From NCBI GenBank assembly GCA_002320775.1, contig DCKY01000231.1, forward strand, positions 18,198 to 42,954: DNA of 24,757 nucleotides, read 5' to 3'. The notes below the pieces were generated by a model. The model was not told the DNA's origin. It searched no databases and saw only the letters and a program-made list of their open reading frames with translations. Numbering within the stretch: position 1 is the first letter of the stretch; each line of letters opens with the position of its first letter. This document shows positions 1 through 7,462 of this stretch, piece after piece. Position numbers and translations under genes: made by a program. The stretch comes from Planctomycetes bacterium UBA1662 (lineage in GTDB: Bacteria > Planctomycetota > UBA8108).

Positions 1-504
1 AAGGAGCAGAAGATTCGGATCGAATCTTCCAGCGGCCTGTCCGAGGAAGAGGTCGACAAGATGAAGGCCGACGCCGAGTCGCACGCCGATGAGGATCGCA
101 AGGCTCGGGAGAAGATCGATCTGAAGAACCAGGTTGACGCACTGATCCATCAGCGAGAGAAGTTTATCGAGGAGAACAAGGACAAGCTCTCCGAGGAGGA
201 CCGAACCAGCCTCCAGAACGCTCTCGACGGGCTCAAATCCGCCAAAGATGCTGAAAACATCGAGGGGATGAAGAGCAGCATGGAGGAGGTGGAGAAGATC
301 GCCAGCTCTCTTGGAGAAAAGCTCTACAAGGATGCGGCCAGTGAGACACAGGGCGCTGGGGGAGCGGAAGATCCTGCCGCTGGCGCAGCTCCCGGGGCGG
401 GGGGGCAGGCGGATGAGGACATCATCGACGCCGACTTCGAGGTCAAAGATGAGACCAGTGAGGAGGCCGACAAGGCCGAGGCCAGTGAAGAGGCCAAGGA
501 TTGA
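1..504 (+). CDS. dnaK: DnaK (Hsp70 chaperone), C-terminal part; gene cut by window start
   Basis: The reading frame is open from base 1 to the TGA at 502-504 and gives 167 residues, so the ATPase domain and most of the substrate-binding beta domain lie outside the window. The visible part starts at the end of the beta domain (EQKIRIESSSGLSEEEVDKM, a DnaK hallmark) and continues through the helical lid. It ends in a Gly/Ala-rich linker and an acidic tail containing EDIIDADFEV, close to the usual DnaK C-terminus. DnaK is the cytosolic ATP-dependent Hsp70 chaperone that works with DnaJ and GrpE. A strong terminator follows about 50 bases downstream, so this is the last gene of its transcription unit. 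The internal ATG at 61 is not a start. The identification is secure from sequence alone. Confidence 0.95.
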   Translation, partial: KEQKIRIESSSGLSEEEVDKMKADAESHADEDRKAREKIDLKNQVDALIHQREKFIEENKDKLSEEDRTSLQNALDGLKSAKDAENIEGMKSSMEEVEKIASSLGEKLYKDAASETQGAGGAEDPAAGAAPGAGGQADEDIIDADFEVKDETSEEADKAEASEEAKD

Positions 505-553
505 GGTCTGTCTTTGCGGCTGGTTGATTCAGCCCATTTATCGTTCTATCAGG

Positions 554-584
554 CCGGGAGCTTTCGGGCTCCCGGTTTTTCTTT
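554..584 (+). terminator. Rho-independent terminator of dnaK
   Basis: A perfect 8-bp GC-rich stem (CCGGGAGC at 554-561, GCTCCCGG at 568-575) with a 6-base loop is followed directly by TTTTTCTTT. It lies 50 bases after the dnaK stop codon and separates dnaK from pepA. Confidence 0.9.
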
Positions 585-812
585 GTCAGCGGGTCTTTAC
601 CGGAACTAGAGCGCGGTTTTCTTCCCGTAGGAGGCATCCTTGGGCAGGAGAAATACAATTGCGAGAGTTCTTGCAGTAGTATTGTGATTTCCAATACTCC
701 TGGAAGAGCCCGGTTGCGGGCCTGCGCTGGGAGAGGGTGTCGTGTTGGCCGCGCAGGTCCGCGATGTCCGTATGCTGCAGTATTGTTTATCGAGATGGAT
801 CGGAGCCAGCAG
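585..812 (+). other. Intergenic leader between dnaK terminator and pepA, with a 7-bp inverted repeat
   Basis: No gene is supported here. Reading frames in either direction are shadows of pepA or lack a ribosome binding site. The one clear element is an inverted repeat, AGTATTG (678-684) and CAATACT (692-698), spaced by 7 bases. It could be an operator or a weak hairpin in the pepA leader. I found no convincing -35/-10 pair, although a promoter for pepA must lie between 585 and 812 given the terminator upstream. Confidence 0.4.
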
Positions 813-2318
813 ATGAAAGTTACCCTCAAATCCACGGGCGGCCGCAGCGCCGTTCGGGTCGTTCCCGTGTTTTCCGATGGCGGCGGAGCCAGGAAAGCTT
901 CAGGCCTTGATCCCGCTTTGGCGGCGGTCGTCAGGAAGGCCGACTCTACCGGAATCTTCTCGGGCAAAAAGGGAGAGGTGCTCCCCCAGGTGGCGCCGGA
1001 TTCCGCCGTCGAAAAGACGCTCTTCCTGATAGGTCTCGGCCCTCGAAAGAAGCTCGACGGAGAGGTCCTCCGGGCAGTATTCGGAAATCTTGGCCGCAGG
1101 CTCGCCAGGCTTTCGGGCAAGAAGGCCTCCCTCTCTCTGGAGCAGGGAGCCGCTGCGGCCTGTATCGCAAAGCTGGGCGCGGCGCAGGCCGCGCGCTGCA
1201 TGCTGGAGGGATGCAGGCTGGGCGCCTACGACTACCAGGCTCAGAAGGGCGGTAGGAAACCTCGCAAGCCCGCCTCGAGCCTGGTGCTCGAGTGTGGGAA
1301 TTCCGACGCCTCTCTGCTCAAGCTCCTGCGATCGGGTCTGAAGCTTGCAGATGCCTGCGTCGATGGAGTGAACCTTGCCAGGGAGCTGGCCAATACGCCC
1401 GGCAACTACCTCTATCCGGCCAGCCTCGCGGCGAAGGCCCGCTCCATGGCCCGCTCGAGCGGGCTCAAATGCAAGGTGCTTGGAGAGAGAGACCTGCAGC
1501 GCGAGAAGATGGGCGGCATACTTGGAGTCGCCCAGGGAAGCAACCGGGCTCCGAGACTGATCCAGCTTGAATATACTCCGCGGGGCAAAGCGGAAAAGAC
1601 CCTCGTCATTGTCGGCAAGGCCGTCACCTTCGACTCCGGAGGCATCTCCATCAAGCCCGCCGGCGGCATGCAGGACATGAAGTTCGATATGGCCGGTGGT
1701 GCCGCGGCGATTGGAGCCATGCAGGCTCTTGCCCGTCTGAAGCCGAAGCTCAGGGTGGTGGGCATCGTGCCTTCGGCGGAGAACCTGCTTGGCGGTTCAG
1801 CCTACCGTCCCGGTGACGTGCTGACCTCGGCCAGCGGCAAAACCATTGAGGTCATCAATACCGATGCGGAGGGCAGGCTGTTGCTTGCCGATGCTCTGCA
1901 CTACAGCCGCCGCTTCAAGCCGGACGCGGTTGTTGACATGGCGACCCTTACCGGCGCCTGCGTGATCGCCCTGGGGACTCATGCGAGCGGTCTGATGAGC
2001 AACGACAAGGCCCTTGCCCGCCAGCTATTGAAGGTGTCGGCCGATTGCGGCGAGCGGATCTGGGAGCTCCCTCTTTTCGACGAGTACTATAAGATGGTTG
2101 AGAGCAAGGTGGCGGACGTCAGGAATTCCAGCGGCCGCGATGCGGGAGCATCGACTGCTGGAGCTTTCCTCGGCCATTTCATCAAGGGCGTTCCCTGGGC
2201 TCATCTCGATATCGCCGGTACGGCCTGGCGACAGGCTCCCCTGGGCTATCAGCCGCGCGGGGCGACCGGGGCAGGTGTGCGCCTGATGGTCGAATTGGCA
2301 CTGTCGATGGGGGCCTGA
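813..2318 (+). CDS. pepA: Cytosol (leucyl) aminopeptidase, M17 family
   Basis: This 501-residue protein has the length and layout of bacterial PepA: a less conserved N-terminal domain (about 1-165) and a C-terminal catalytic domain with two metal ions. The M17 residues are all present: K269 and D274 in VGKAVTFDSGG, K281, D292 in KFDMAGG, and D351, E353 and R355 in the signature NTDAEGRL. They sit one position before the E. coli PepA numbering. The enzyme removes N-terminal residues from peptides in the cytosol; some relatives also bind DNA, which cannot be judged here. The reading frame extends upstream to a GTG at 684, but ATG 813 is preferred. It is preceded by GGAG at 802-805, and its N-terminus (MKVTLKS) lines up with the known family start. 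It stands alone between the dnaK terminator and a new promoter at about 2436. Confidence 0.93.
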   Translation: MKVTLKSTGGRSAVRVVPVFSDGGGARKASGLDPALAAVVRKADSTGIFSGKKGEVLPQVAPDSAVEKTLFLIGLGPRKKLDGEVLRAVFGNLGRRLARLSGKKASLSLEQGAAAACIAKLGAAQAARCMLEGCRLGAYDYQAQKGGRKPRKPASSLVLECGNSDASLLKLLRSGLKLADACVDGVNLARELANTPGNYLYPASLAAKARSMARSSGLKCKVLGERDLQREKMGGILGVAQGSNRAPRLIQLEYTPRGKAEKTLVIVGKAVTFDSGGISIKPAGGMQDMKFDMAGGAAAIGAMQALARLKPKLRVVGIVPSAENLLGGSAYRPGDVLTSASGKTIEVINTDAEGRLLLADALHYSRRFKPDAVVDMATLTGACVIALGTHASGLMSNDKALARQLLKVSADCGERIWELPLFDEYYKMVESKVADVRNSSGRDAGASTAGAFLGHFIKGVPWAHLDIAGTAWRQAPLGYQPRGATGAGVRLMVELALSMGA

Positions 2319-2412
2319 GAACCATGGGGGCCGGAAAAGGCCGATAATAAACGGGAAACAGAATACGATTCTTCAATAGCCAGAGGGACTTACGGGTTGT
2401 GAGGTACCCCCT

Positions 2413-2441
2413 ATGGAAACTCGGGCTAATCTTGTTATAAT
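2413..2441 (+). promoter_or_regulatory. Predicted sigma70-type promoter with extended -10 for the PPIase gene
   Basis: A perfect TATAAT at 2436-2441 is preceded by TG at 2433-2434, giving the extended -10 element TGTTATAAT. The -35 region (around 2413-2418, ATGGAA) is poor, as is common for extended -10 promoters. Transcription would start near 2448 and give a leader of about 160 bases before the ATG at 2609. Confidence 0.55.
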
Positions 2442-2492
2442 CTTCGATTCGTTAGTTTTAAGTTCACGCGAAAATACGATTTAGAGTTTTTT

Positions 2493-2584
2493 TCGCCGCT
2501 GGGATTCAAGCCGCGGCGAGAAGGTATATCGACGGCCGGTCCACCAGGCTCGCCGTTTAATGTGTGATCGGCCCCCCGGGGCCG
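2493..2584 (+). other. Leader with two GC-rich hairpins upstream of the PPIase gene
   Basis: Two inverted repeats lie in the predicted 5' leader: TCGCCGC (2493-2499) with GCGGCGA (2513-2519), and CGGCCC (2569-2574) with GGGCCG (2579-2584). The second ends just before the AAAGGA ribosome binding site at 2592-2597. Neither is followed by a T-run on the plus strand, so they are not standard terminators. They may stabilise the mRNA or influence initiation. Confidence 0.35.
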
Positions 2585-2608
2585 CTCAATCAAAGGAAAC
2601 AGGTCATC

Positions 2609-4942
2609 ATGAAGCTCATGAATTCTTTTGCCGGCAGGTCTCTTCTGCTCGGCGCTTTCTCTCTCAGTGTTCTTGTTGGCGCAACGTATGCCTCCGCCCA
2701 GGAAGAGCGTAAAGTTTCCCACATTCTGCTGGCCTCCAAGGCCCAGGCTGAACAGGTTCGCAAAGAGGTGATTGCCGGCGGCGGCGATGCGAAGGCCTTC
2801 ACGGCCGCCTGCTACAAGCATTCCAAGGATGCGACCACCAAGCCGCTGGGGGGAAACCTCGGCTTCATTCGTCAAAACAGCGGTTACGACCCGGCCTTCA
2901 GTGCGGCGGCGTTCAATCTCAAGGCAGGTGGTATTTCAGGGCCGGTTCTTACGGAATTCGGCTGGCACCTGATTCACGTGAGCGAGATCAAGGCCGGCTC
3001 AGCTCCCAAAAAAGCAGCCGAGGCAGCACAGAAAACCCCTGCGACCCCTGCCAAGCCCGCAGTGACGCCGCCGGTCAAGCCCGTCGTGGTCACGCCGACT
3101 AAGCCCGCAGCGACGCCGCCTGCCAAGCCCGCAGCGACAACGCCGCCTGCCAAGCCCGCAGCGACAACGCCGCCGGCCAATCCCGCAGCGACAACGCCGC
3201 CGGCCAAGCCCGCAGTCACACCACAGCCGACTCAGCAGCAGCCAAAGGATCCCGCGGTGGTCAAGGCCGCGCCCCAGAAGGCCGTGCCCAAGCGTCGTCC
3301 GCTTGCCGTTTCCCGTAAGGTCGTCCTGACGATTGAGAGCGTTCTTTCCGGCGCCTCTCCGCGCGGTTCGCAGCTCTCCTTTCGCAAGGATTTAGCAGTA
3401 GAGTTGAACCTGACCCTCAAAAACGAAGGCAAGACGGACCAGAGGCTTCCTGCCCCGGCTCTGCTGCCGCTGGGATTTGAGGTCACTCGCCTGAGCGATA
3501 ATAAGAAGATGGCGGGAGATTTCAGCGCTGTCGCCGAGCCGGCGAGCTACTTCTCCACTCTCAAGAGCTGGGAAATCACCGGGCTGGCTGTCAGCCTCAA
3601 CGAGTACTTTCCAAGCCTGACGCCGTCCGGCCGCTATCGACTCAACTGGTCCGGCGCGACCTTCATCTCGAACCTGGAGGCTCGATTTGCAAAGGTGAAG
3701 GACCTTCCCGATTACTCAGTTCTCAAGGCTGAGCTCATGAAGGACAATTCCATCAGGACGAGAAAGGTTTTCCTGGATCGTTCCGCCAACCGCTCCTCTT
3801 CACTTGGCAGTGATTTCGAGTTTTCCGTCTTCGGTACGGTTCTCTCCAACGTCAAGTACTATGCGCGGGTGAATCTCACTACGGGTACCGACCCCATCGT
3901 TTTCGAGCTCTCCGGCAGCAAGCGGGGCAATCTCTTCGCTATGCGGCAGTTTATCAATCTGGCTAACGAAGGGTTCTATGACCGTCTTAACTTCTATGAT
4001 GTACAGGGAGAAGATTACGCCCTGGGCGGCTGTTCGAGCAAGAACGGCATGGGGGTGCCTCCTATTCGTATTGCGAACCTGAAGAACGATGATGCGGTCA
4101 AGCATACGGTCGGCACGGTTTCCTTCCTGACCAGGGTCTCCTCCAAGAAGGGTAAGTCTCGCGGGGGCGAGGTCGGAAGCATCTTCTTCGTATCTCTGAA
4201 GGACCATCCGGAGCTGGATACCGAACACGTTCCGATCGGTAAGGTTGTTGAGGGGCTAGATCAGATCAAGAAGCTCACTCCCCAGACCCTTTTTGACAGT
4301 GTGGTGATCCTGACCGAGGCTGAGTACAAGGGTGAGTCTCCGGATGACGCCGCGGCGCCCTCCATCGCCAAGCCGACCGACCCCAAGCCTCCCGCTACGG
4401 GCGAAGGAATCACGCTCGAAAATCCTGAGGTTCTTATCAAGACCTCGAAGGGTGATCTCGAGGTGACTCTCTTCGAGAACAACTGCTACAGCACGGTAGC
4501 CAGCTTCGTCACGCTGGCGGAGAAGGATTTCTTCTCCAAGGGACCCGATGGCGGGAAGATGACCTTCTATGAGTCTATCGAGCAGGATGGTAAGAATCTC
4601 TGTCTGATCACCGGTAGTCCGACCAATGATGGCGATGGCGACCCGGGCTACAAGCTCATCGATGAGAAGACCAAGCACAAATGCGAGCGAGGCTCCCTTG
4701 TCATGTTGAAACAGTATGATGACGAGACGGATGGCTACGCTGAGAACAGCTCGGGCAGCCAATTCTTCATCTGCACCCAGGATATTCCCTACTTTGATGT
4801 CAACTTTGACTTCACTGTCTTCGGCAAGGTGACCAAGGGACTGGAGGTTCTCGACAAGCTCAAGAAGGGCGATGCCCTCGAGGCCATCAATGTGGTCAAG
4901 AAGAAGAGCCACGGCTACGGAAACATTCGCAAGGTCAAGTAA
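2609..4942 (+). CDS. Secreted multidomain peptidyl-prolyl isomerase-like protein: parvulin plus two cyclophilin-like domains
   Basis: The 777-residue product has a signal peptide (Lys2, hydrophobic 11-25, likely cleavage after ASA at 28-30), so it acts outside the cytoplasmic membrane. Domains in order: a PpiC/SurA-type parvulin domain (about 35-127, with HILLASK, GGNLGFI and FGWHLIHV); a low-complexity Pro/Ala/Lys/Thr linker (131-228); a BsuPI-like beta domain (about 240-385, tentative); a diverged cyclophilin-like domain (about 415-572); and a clearer cyclophilin-like domain (about 605-775, with SSGSQFFI and FDFTVFGKV). Both cyclophilin copies lack the catalytic Arg of the FHR motif; the matching positions read FYD and FYE. 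Prolyl isomerase activity is therefore best expected from the parvulin part, and the cyclophilin folds may bind clients. Start ATG 2609 is chosen over 2564 because it follows AAAGGA and gives the signal peptide. The gene is monocistronic between its own promoter and terminator. Confidence 0.82.
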   Translation: MKLMNSFAGRSLLLGAFSLSVLVGATYASAQEERKVSHILLASKAQAEQVRKEVIAGGGDAKAFTAACYKHSKDATTKPLGGNLGFIRQNSGYDPAFSAAAFNLKAGGISGPVLTEFGWHLIHVSEIKAGSAPKKAAEAAQKTPATPAKPAVTPPVKPVVVTPTKPAATPPAKPAATTPPAKPAATTPPANPAATTPPAKPAVTPQPTQQQPKDPAVVKAAPQKAVPKRRPLAVSRKVVLTIESVLSGASPRGSQLSFRKDLAVELNLTLKNEGKTDQRLPAPALLPLGFEVTRLSDNKKMAGDFSAVAEPASYFSTLKSWEITGLAVSLNEYFPSLTPSGRYRLNWSGATFISNLEARFAKVKDLPDYSVLKAELMKDNSIRTRKVFLDRSANRSSSLGSDFEFSVFGTVLSNVKYYARVNLTTGTDPIVFELSGSKRGNLFAMRQFINLANEGFYDRLNFYDVQGEDYALGGCSSKNGMGVPPIRIANLKNDDAVKHTVGTVSFLTRVSSKKGKSRGGEVGSIFFVSLKDHPELDTEHVPIGKVVEGLDQIKKLTPQTLFDSVVILTEAEYKGESPDDAAAPSIAKPTDPKPPATGEGITLENPEVLIKTSKGDLEVTLFENNCYSTVASFVTLAEKDFFSKGPDGGKMTFYESIEQDGKNLCLITGSPTNDGDGDPGYKLIDEKTKHKCERGSLVMLKQYDDETDGYAENSSGSQFFICTQDIPYFDVNFDFTVFGKVTKGLEVLDKLKKGDALEAINVVKKKSHGYGNIRKVK
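3098..3218 (+). repeat. 27-bp tandem repeats coding for the Pro/Ala/Thr linker of the PPIase-like protein
   Basis: Three complete 27-bp units (3122-3148, 3149-3175, 3176-3202) are nearly identical and encode AKPAATTPP-type repeats. Diverged or shortened copies flank them (3098-3121 and from 3203). They form a flexible extracytoplasmic linker. The near identity at DNA level suggests recent slippage and length variation between strains. Confidence 0.85.
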
Positions 4943-4966
4943 CAGCGGATAAGAATTCGCTGGCAG

Positions 4967-5010
4967 AAGAGGCCTGGAGACCGCCCCCGGTTCCCAGGCC
5001 TCTTTTTTTC
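4967..5010 (+). terminator. Rho-independent terminator of the PPIase-like gene
   Basis: An 11-bp stem (4967-4977 with 4994-5004, core GAGGCCTGG/CCAGGCCTC) is followed by a run of seven T ending at 5009. It is positioned 25 bases after the stop codon. Confidence 0.93.
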
Positions 5011-5041
5011 GTTCAGGCCTGGCGTACCCGCATTGCCCTGC

Positions 5042-5070
5042 TTGTCTCGGTGGGCGCCAGTGGATAAGAT
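5042..5070 (+). promoter_or_regulatory. Predicted sigma70-type promoter for mqnC-ygfZ
   Basis: TTGTCT (5042-5047) and TAAGAT (5065-5070) are separated by exactly 17 bases, each matching four of six consensus positions. It lies between the upstream terminator and the mqnC start at 5103, where a promoter is needed. An AGGAAA ribosome binding site follows at 5090-5095. Confidence 0.5.
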
Positions 5071-5102
5071 AGGCCGTCTGAACGAAACCAGGAAATAGCG
5101 CG

Positions 5103-6242
5103 ATGAAGACTGCCGGACATCAGGAATATGACGAGGCTGCCGTTGCCCAGCTGCGCGGAGAGGTAGGCCGTAGGAGGCTCTCGCTCCAGGAGTGGCTCGA
5201 GCTTCTTCCTGCCGCCGATGATGTCACGCAGCCGCTGGCTATTTCCGACGAGGAGCTCTTCGCTTTAGCTGACGGCCGCCGCCGGGAATTGCATCCTGAT
5301 GATGTCGTTACCTACATCATCGATCGCAATATCAGCTATACCAATATCTGCACCTCGATTTGCAATTTCTGCGCCTTTTATCGCTCACCCGGCGAGGACG
5401 GGGGCTACGTTCTTTCCTACGAGGAAATTTTTGAGAAGGTAGAGGAGACTGTCGAGCTTGGCGGCAGCGGAATCCTCTTCCAGGGCGGGCTTCATCCTGA
5501 GCTTGGGCTGGACTGGTATACGAAGCTTTTCAGCGAGCTTAAGAGTCGTTATGGAATCCACCTCCATTGTCTTTCTCCGACCGAAATCCTTGGCCTGGAG
5601 GAGGTTACCGGGCTCGGCGCCCGTGAAATCCTGACGATTCTCAAGGAGTCCGGTATGGACTCCATGCCCGGGGGAGGCGGCGAAATTCTCGTCGACGAGG
5701 TGCGCTCCAAGCGTCGCTCAAAGGTCAATTCGAGGGAGTGGCTCGATATCATGGAGGCGGCCCAGGAGGTGGGCCTGCCGACGACCGCGACGATGATGTT
5801 TGGGCATGGCGAGAAGCTTGCGCATCGTCTCCAGCACCTTGAAGAGATCCGCCTGCTCCAGGATCGGACACGGGGATTCGTTTCTTTTATCCTGTGGAAT
5901 TTCCAGCCGGACAATACACCGCTTGGAAAAAAATATCCTGATCGCATGGAGGCCGAGGAGTATCTTCGCTGGCTCGCCCTCAGCCGTGTCTACCTGGATA
6001 ATATCGATAATCTCCAGGTCTCCTGGCTGACCCAGGGCCTCGAGGTCGGCAAGACGGCGCTTCGCTGCGGCGCCAACGATCTGGGTTCCGTGATGATCGA
6101 GGAGAATGTCATCAAGCCGGCCGGCGCCAACAACGAGGCGACCGACGATGTGCTTCGCGAGGCCATCATCGAGGCGGGCTTTACGCCCCAGCTTCGCAAC
6201 GCCGCCTATCGCCGGCTTGAGGATGCCGCCAGTTCGTCATGA
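5103..6242 (+). CDS. mqnC: Cyclic dehypoxanthinyl futalosine synthase (radical SAM)
   Basis: This 379-residue protein catalyses the radical SAM cyclisation of dehypoxanthine futalosine in the futalosine route to menaquinone, in the cytosol. The 4Fe-4S/SAM motif CxxxCxxC is at C83, C87 and C90 (NICTSICNFCAFYR). MqnC-type blocks follow: YVLSYEEI, ILFQGGLHPELGLDWY, IHLHCLSPTEI, DSMPGGGGEILVD, TTATMMFGHGE, SWLTQG and GANDLGSVMIEENV. MqnE and CofH/CofG are the nearest alternatives. The GGLHP and PGGG(A/G)EIL blocks and the TATMMFGH motif favour MqnC. ATG 5103 is supported by AGGAAA seven bases upstream. The stop codon overlaps the next start in an ATGA, so it is translationally coupled to the YgfZ-like gene. 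No other menaquinone gene is in the window. Confidence 0.88.
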   Translation: MKTAGHQEYDEAAVAQLRGEVGRRRLSLQEWLELLPAADDVTQPLAISDEELFALADGRRRELHPDDVVTYIIDRNISYTNICTSICNFCAFYRSPGEDGGYVLSYEEIFEKVEETVELGGSGILFQGGLHPELGLDWYTKLFSELKSRYGIHLHCLSPTEILGLEEVTGLGAREILTILKESGMDSMPGGGGEILVDEVRSKRRSKVNSREWLDIMEAAQEVGLPTTATMMFGHGEKLAHRLQHLEEIRLLQDRTRGFVSFILWNFQPDNTPLGKKYPDRMEAEEYLRWLALSRVYLDNIDNLQVSWLTQGLEVGKTALRCGANDLGSVMIEENVIKPAGANNEATDDVLREAIIEAGFTPQLRNAAYRRLEDAASSS

Positions 6243-7300
6243 CGGGAGCTGTCCTGACCGATGTCCATCGTGAGGATGCAGGAGCGTTTACCGCGGCCTG
6301 GGGCCTGGAGCTGCCCGGTAGTTTCGGGGAAGGGGCCGCGGCGGAATACGCGGCGGTCGGTGAGTCCGTGGGGCTTTTTGATGAGAGCTACCGCGGAGTG
6401 ATTGATTTTCTGGGTGAGGATGTCGCTGCCATGCTCGACAAGGTGGTCTCCTCGCCGGTGCTATCCCTTGAAAATCAAGCCGGACAGAGCTCCTGTATCT
6501 TGTCTGCCAAGGGACGTCTACTTGGCGCCTTCTCCCTCTACCGCCTGTCAGCCGAGCATTTTCGGGCGACCCTCGCGGAGCCCGTCCGGGATCTTCTCCT
6601 CGAGAGCCTGCGCAAGTACGCCTTTTTGAGCGACATCGAGGTGCGTGACGCGACCAGCGAATTTTCCGTTCTGGCCCTGCGTGGTCCCCGGGCCGCCTCG
6701 GTACTGGAGGCGGCTGGGGGTAGCGAAGCTCCGGCTGTTTTCCAGGTTGCCTCAGTCCAGGCTGGAGAGGTGAGCATCGATTGCATCTGCGCCGGCGAAT
6801 CTGCCGGCTACGAGCTCTGGGTACCGACAGCTGAGCTGGTAGGTCTGTGGGGAGGGCTGCGAGATCTTGTCGCGGGGGCCGGAGGCCAGCCCGTTGGCTG
6901 GGAGGCCGCTGAGGCCTGGCGTATCGAGACCGGTCGAGCAAGCTATGGGCGCGATTACGATGGTGATTTCTTTCCTGTCGAGGTGAATGAAGAACATCGA
7001 CTCAGCTACGATAAATGCTATGTGGGGCAGGAGGTCGTCGCCCGGATGAGAACCTACGGACATGCGAATCGTAAGCTGTTTCATCTTTTCAGCGCCAACG
7101 ACGTGGAACTGGGCGAGGGAGTTCCTGTCTATTCCGATTCTGTCGAGGCCGGACGAATTGGAACGGCCTGCCATTCATTTGCCCATTCACGCCCGCTCGC
7201 ACTTGCAATGATTCAGCGCAAATTCTTTAATACCAAGGGCTTGCATCTTGAGGGAGGTGAACCTGTAGAGCTGGCTGAGCTGCCTGGCCGGGGAGAGTGA
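6239..7300 (+). CDS. ygfZ: YgfZ/GcvT-like folate-binding protein (Fe-S enzyme maintenance)
   Basis: This 353-residue protein belongs to the GcvT/YgfZ folate-binding superfamily. The diagnostic YgfZ signature K-x-C-Y-x-G-Q-E is seen as KCYVGQEVVARMRTYGHANR in the C-terminal third, and the N-terminal half has the aminomethyltransferase-like fold (FDESYRGVIDFLGEDVAAML, CILSAKGRLLGAF). The absence of a full-length T-protein pattern and the presence of the conserved Cys make true glycine-cleavage T-protein unlikely. YgfZ relatives use tetrahydrofolate to assemble or repair certain Fe-S proteins, including radical SAM enzymes. The ATGA overlap with mqnC implies coupled translation, so MqnC is a natural client (inference). 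The gene symbol is a family assignment. Confidence 0.85.
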   Translation: MTGAVLTDVHREDAGAFTAAWGLELPGSFGEGAAAEYAAVGESVGLFDESYRGVIDFLGEDVAAMLDKVVSSPVLSLENQAGQSSCILSAKGRLLGAFSLYRLSAEHFRATLAEPVRDLLLESLRKYAFLSDIEVRDATSEFSVLALRGPRAASVLEAAGGSEAPAVFQVASVQAGEVSIDCICAGESAGYELWVPTAELVGLWGGLRDLVAGAGGQPVGWEAAEAWRIETGRASYGRDYDGDFFPVEVNEEHRLSYDKCYVGQEVVARMRTYGHANRKLFHLFSANDVELGEGVPVYSDSVEAGRIGTACHSFAHSRPLALAMIQRKFFNTKGLHLEGGEPVELAELPGRGE

Positions 7301-7462
7301 GCTCGCCATTTTTTTCCCCGGTGGCTCGCGGCAGAGAGACGGTTCGTTTTTCATTCCCCGGGATTGCAACACCCGGGCTTCTCGGGATAGAAAGAGAGCT
7401 TCTTTTATCTCTTCGGAGACCAAGGGGAGCAATAGATTGAATGTCAGAGAGGTTGAATAGCA
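7301..7462 (+). other. Intergenic spacer ygfZ-lysC with a CCCGGG hairpin
   Basis: There is no coding signal. A 6-bp inverted repeat CCCGGG (7357-7362 and 7372-7377, 9-base loop) is present but has no T-run, so it is not a clear terminator. AGAGAGG at 7446-7452 is the likely ribosome binding site for the GTG start of lysC. No promoter can be called with confidence. Confidence 0.35.

Noticed and set aside
684..812. Upstream extension of pepA from GTG 684
   Set aside because: There is no ribosome binding site, the composition is unlike the family, and PepA homologues start at the position of ATG 813.
443..1201. 252-codon minus-strand frame across the dnaK end and pepA start
   Set aside because: It runs through the dnaK terminator and the well-supported pepA gene, has low-complexity Arg/Pro/Ser composition and no ribosome binding site: a GC-rich shadow frame.
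3098..3218. Tandem repeats as a CRISPR array
   Set aside because: The units are contiguous without unique spacers and are in frame with the coding sequence; no cas genes are present.
7357..7377. CCCGGG hairpin after ygfZ as a terminator, and its likeness to the CCCGGG hairpin at 17126-17142
   Set aside because: It is not followed by a T-run; the shared GATTGC-like loop is short and can arise by chance in GC-rich DNA.
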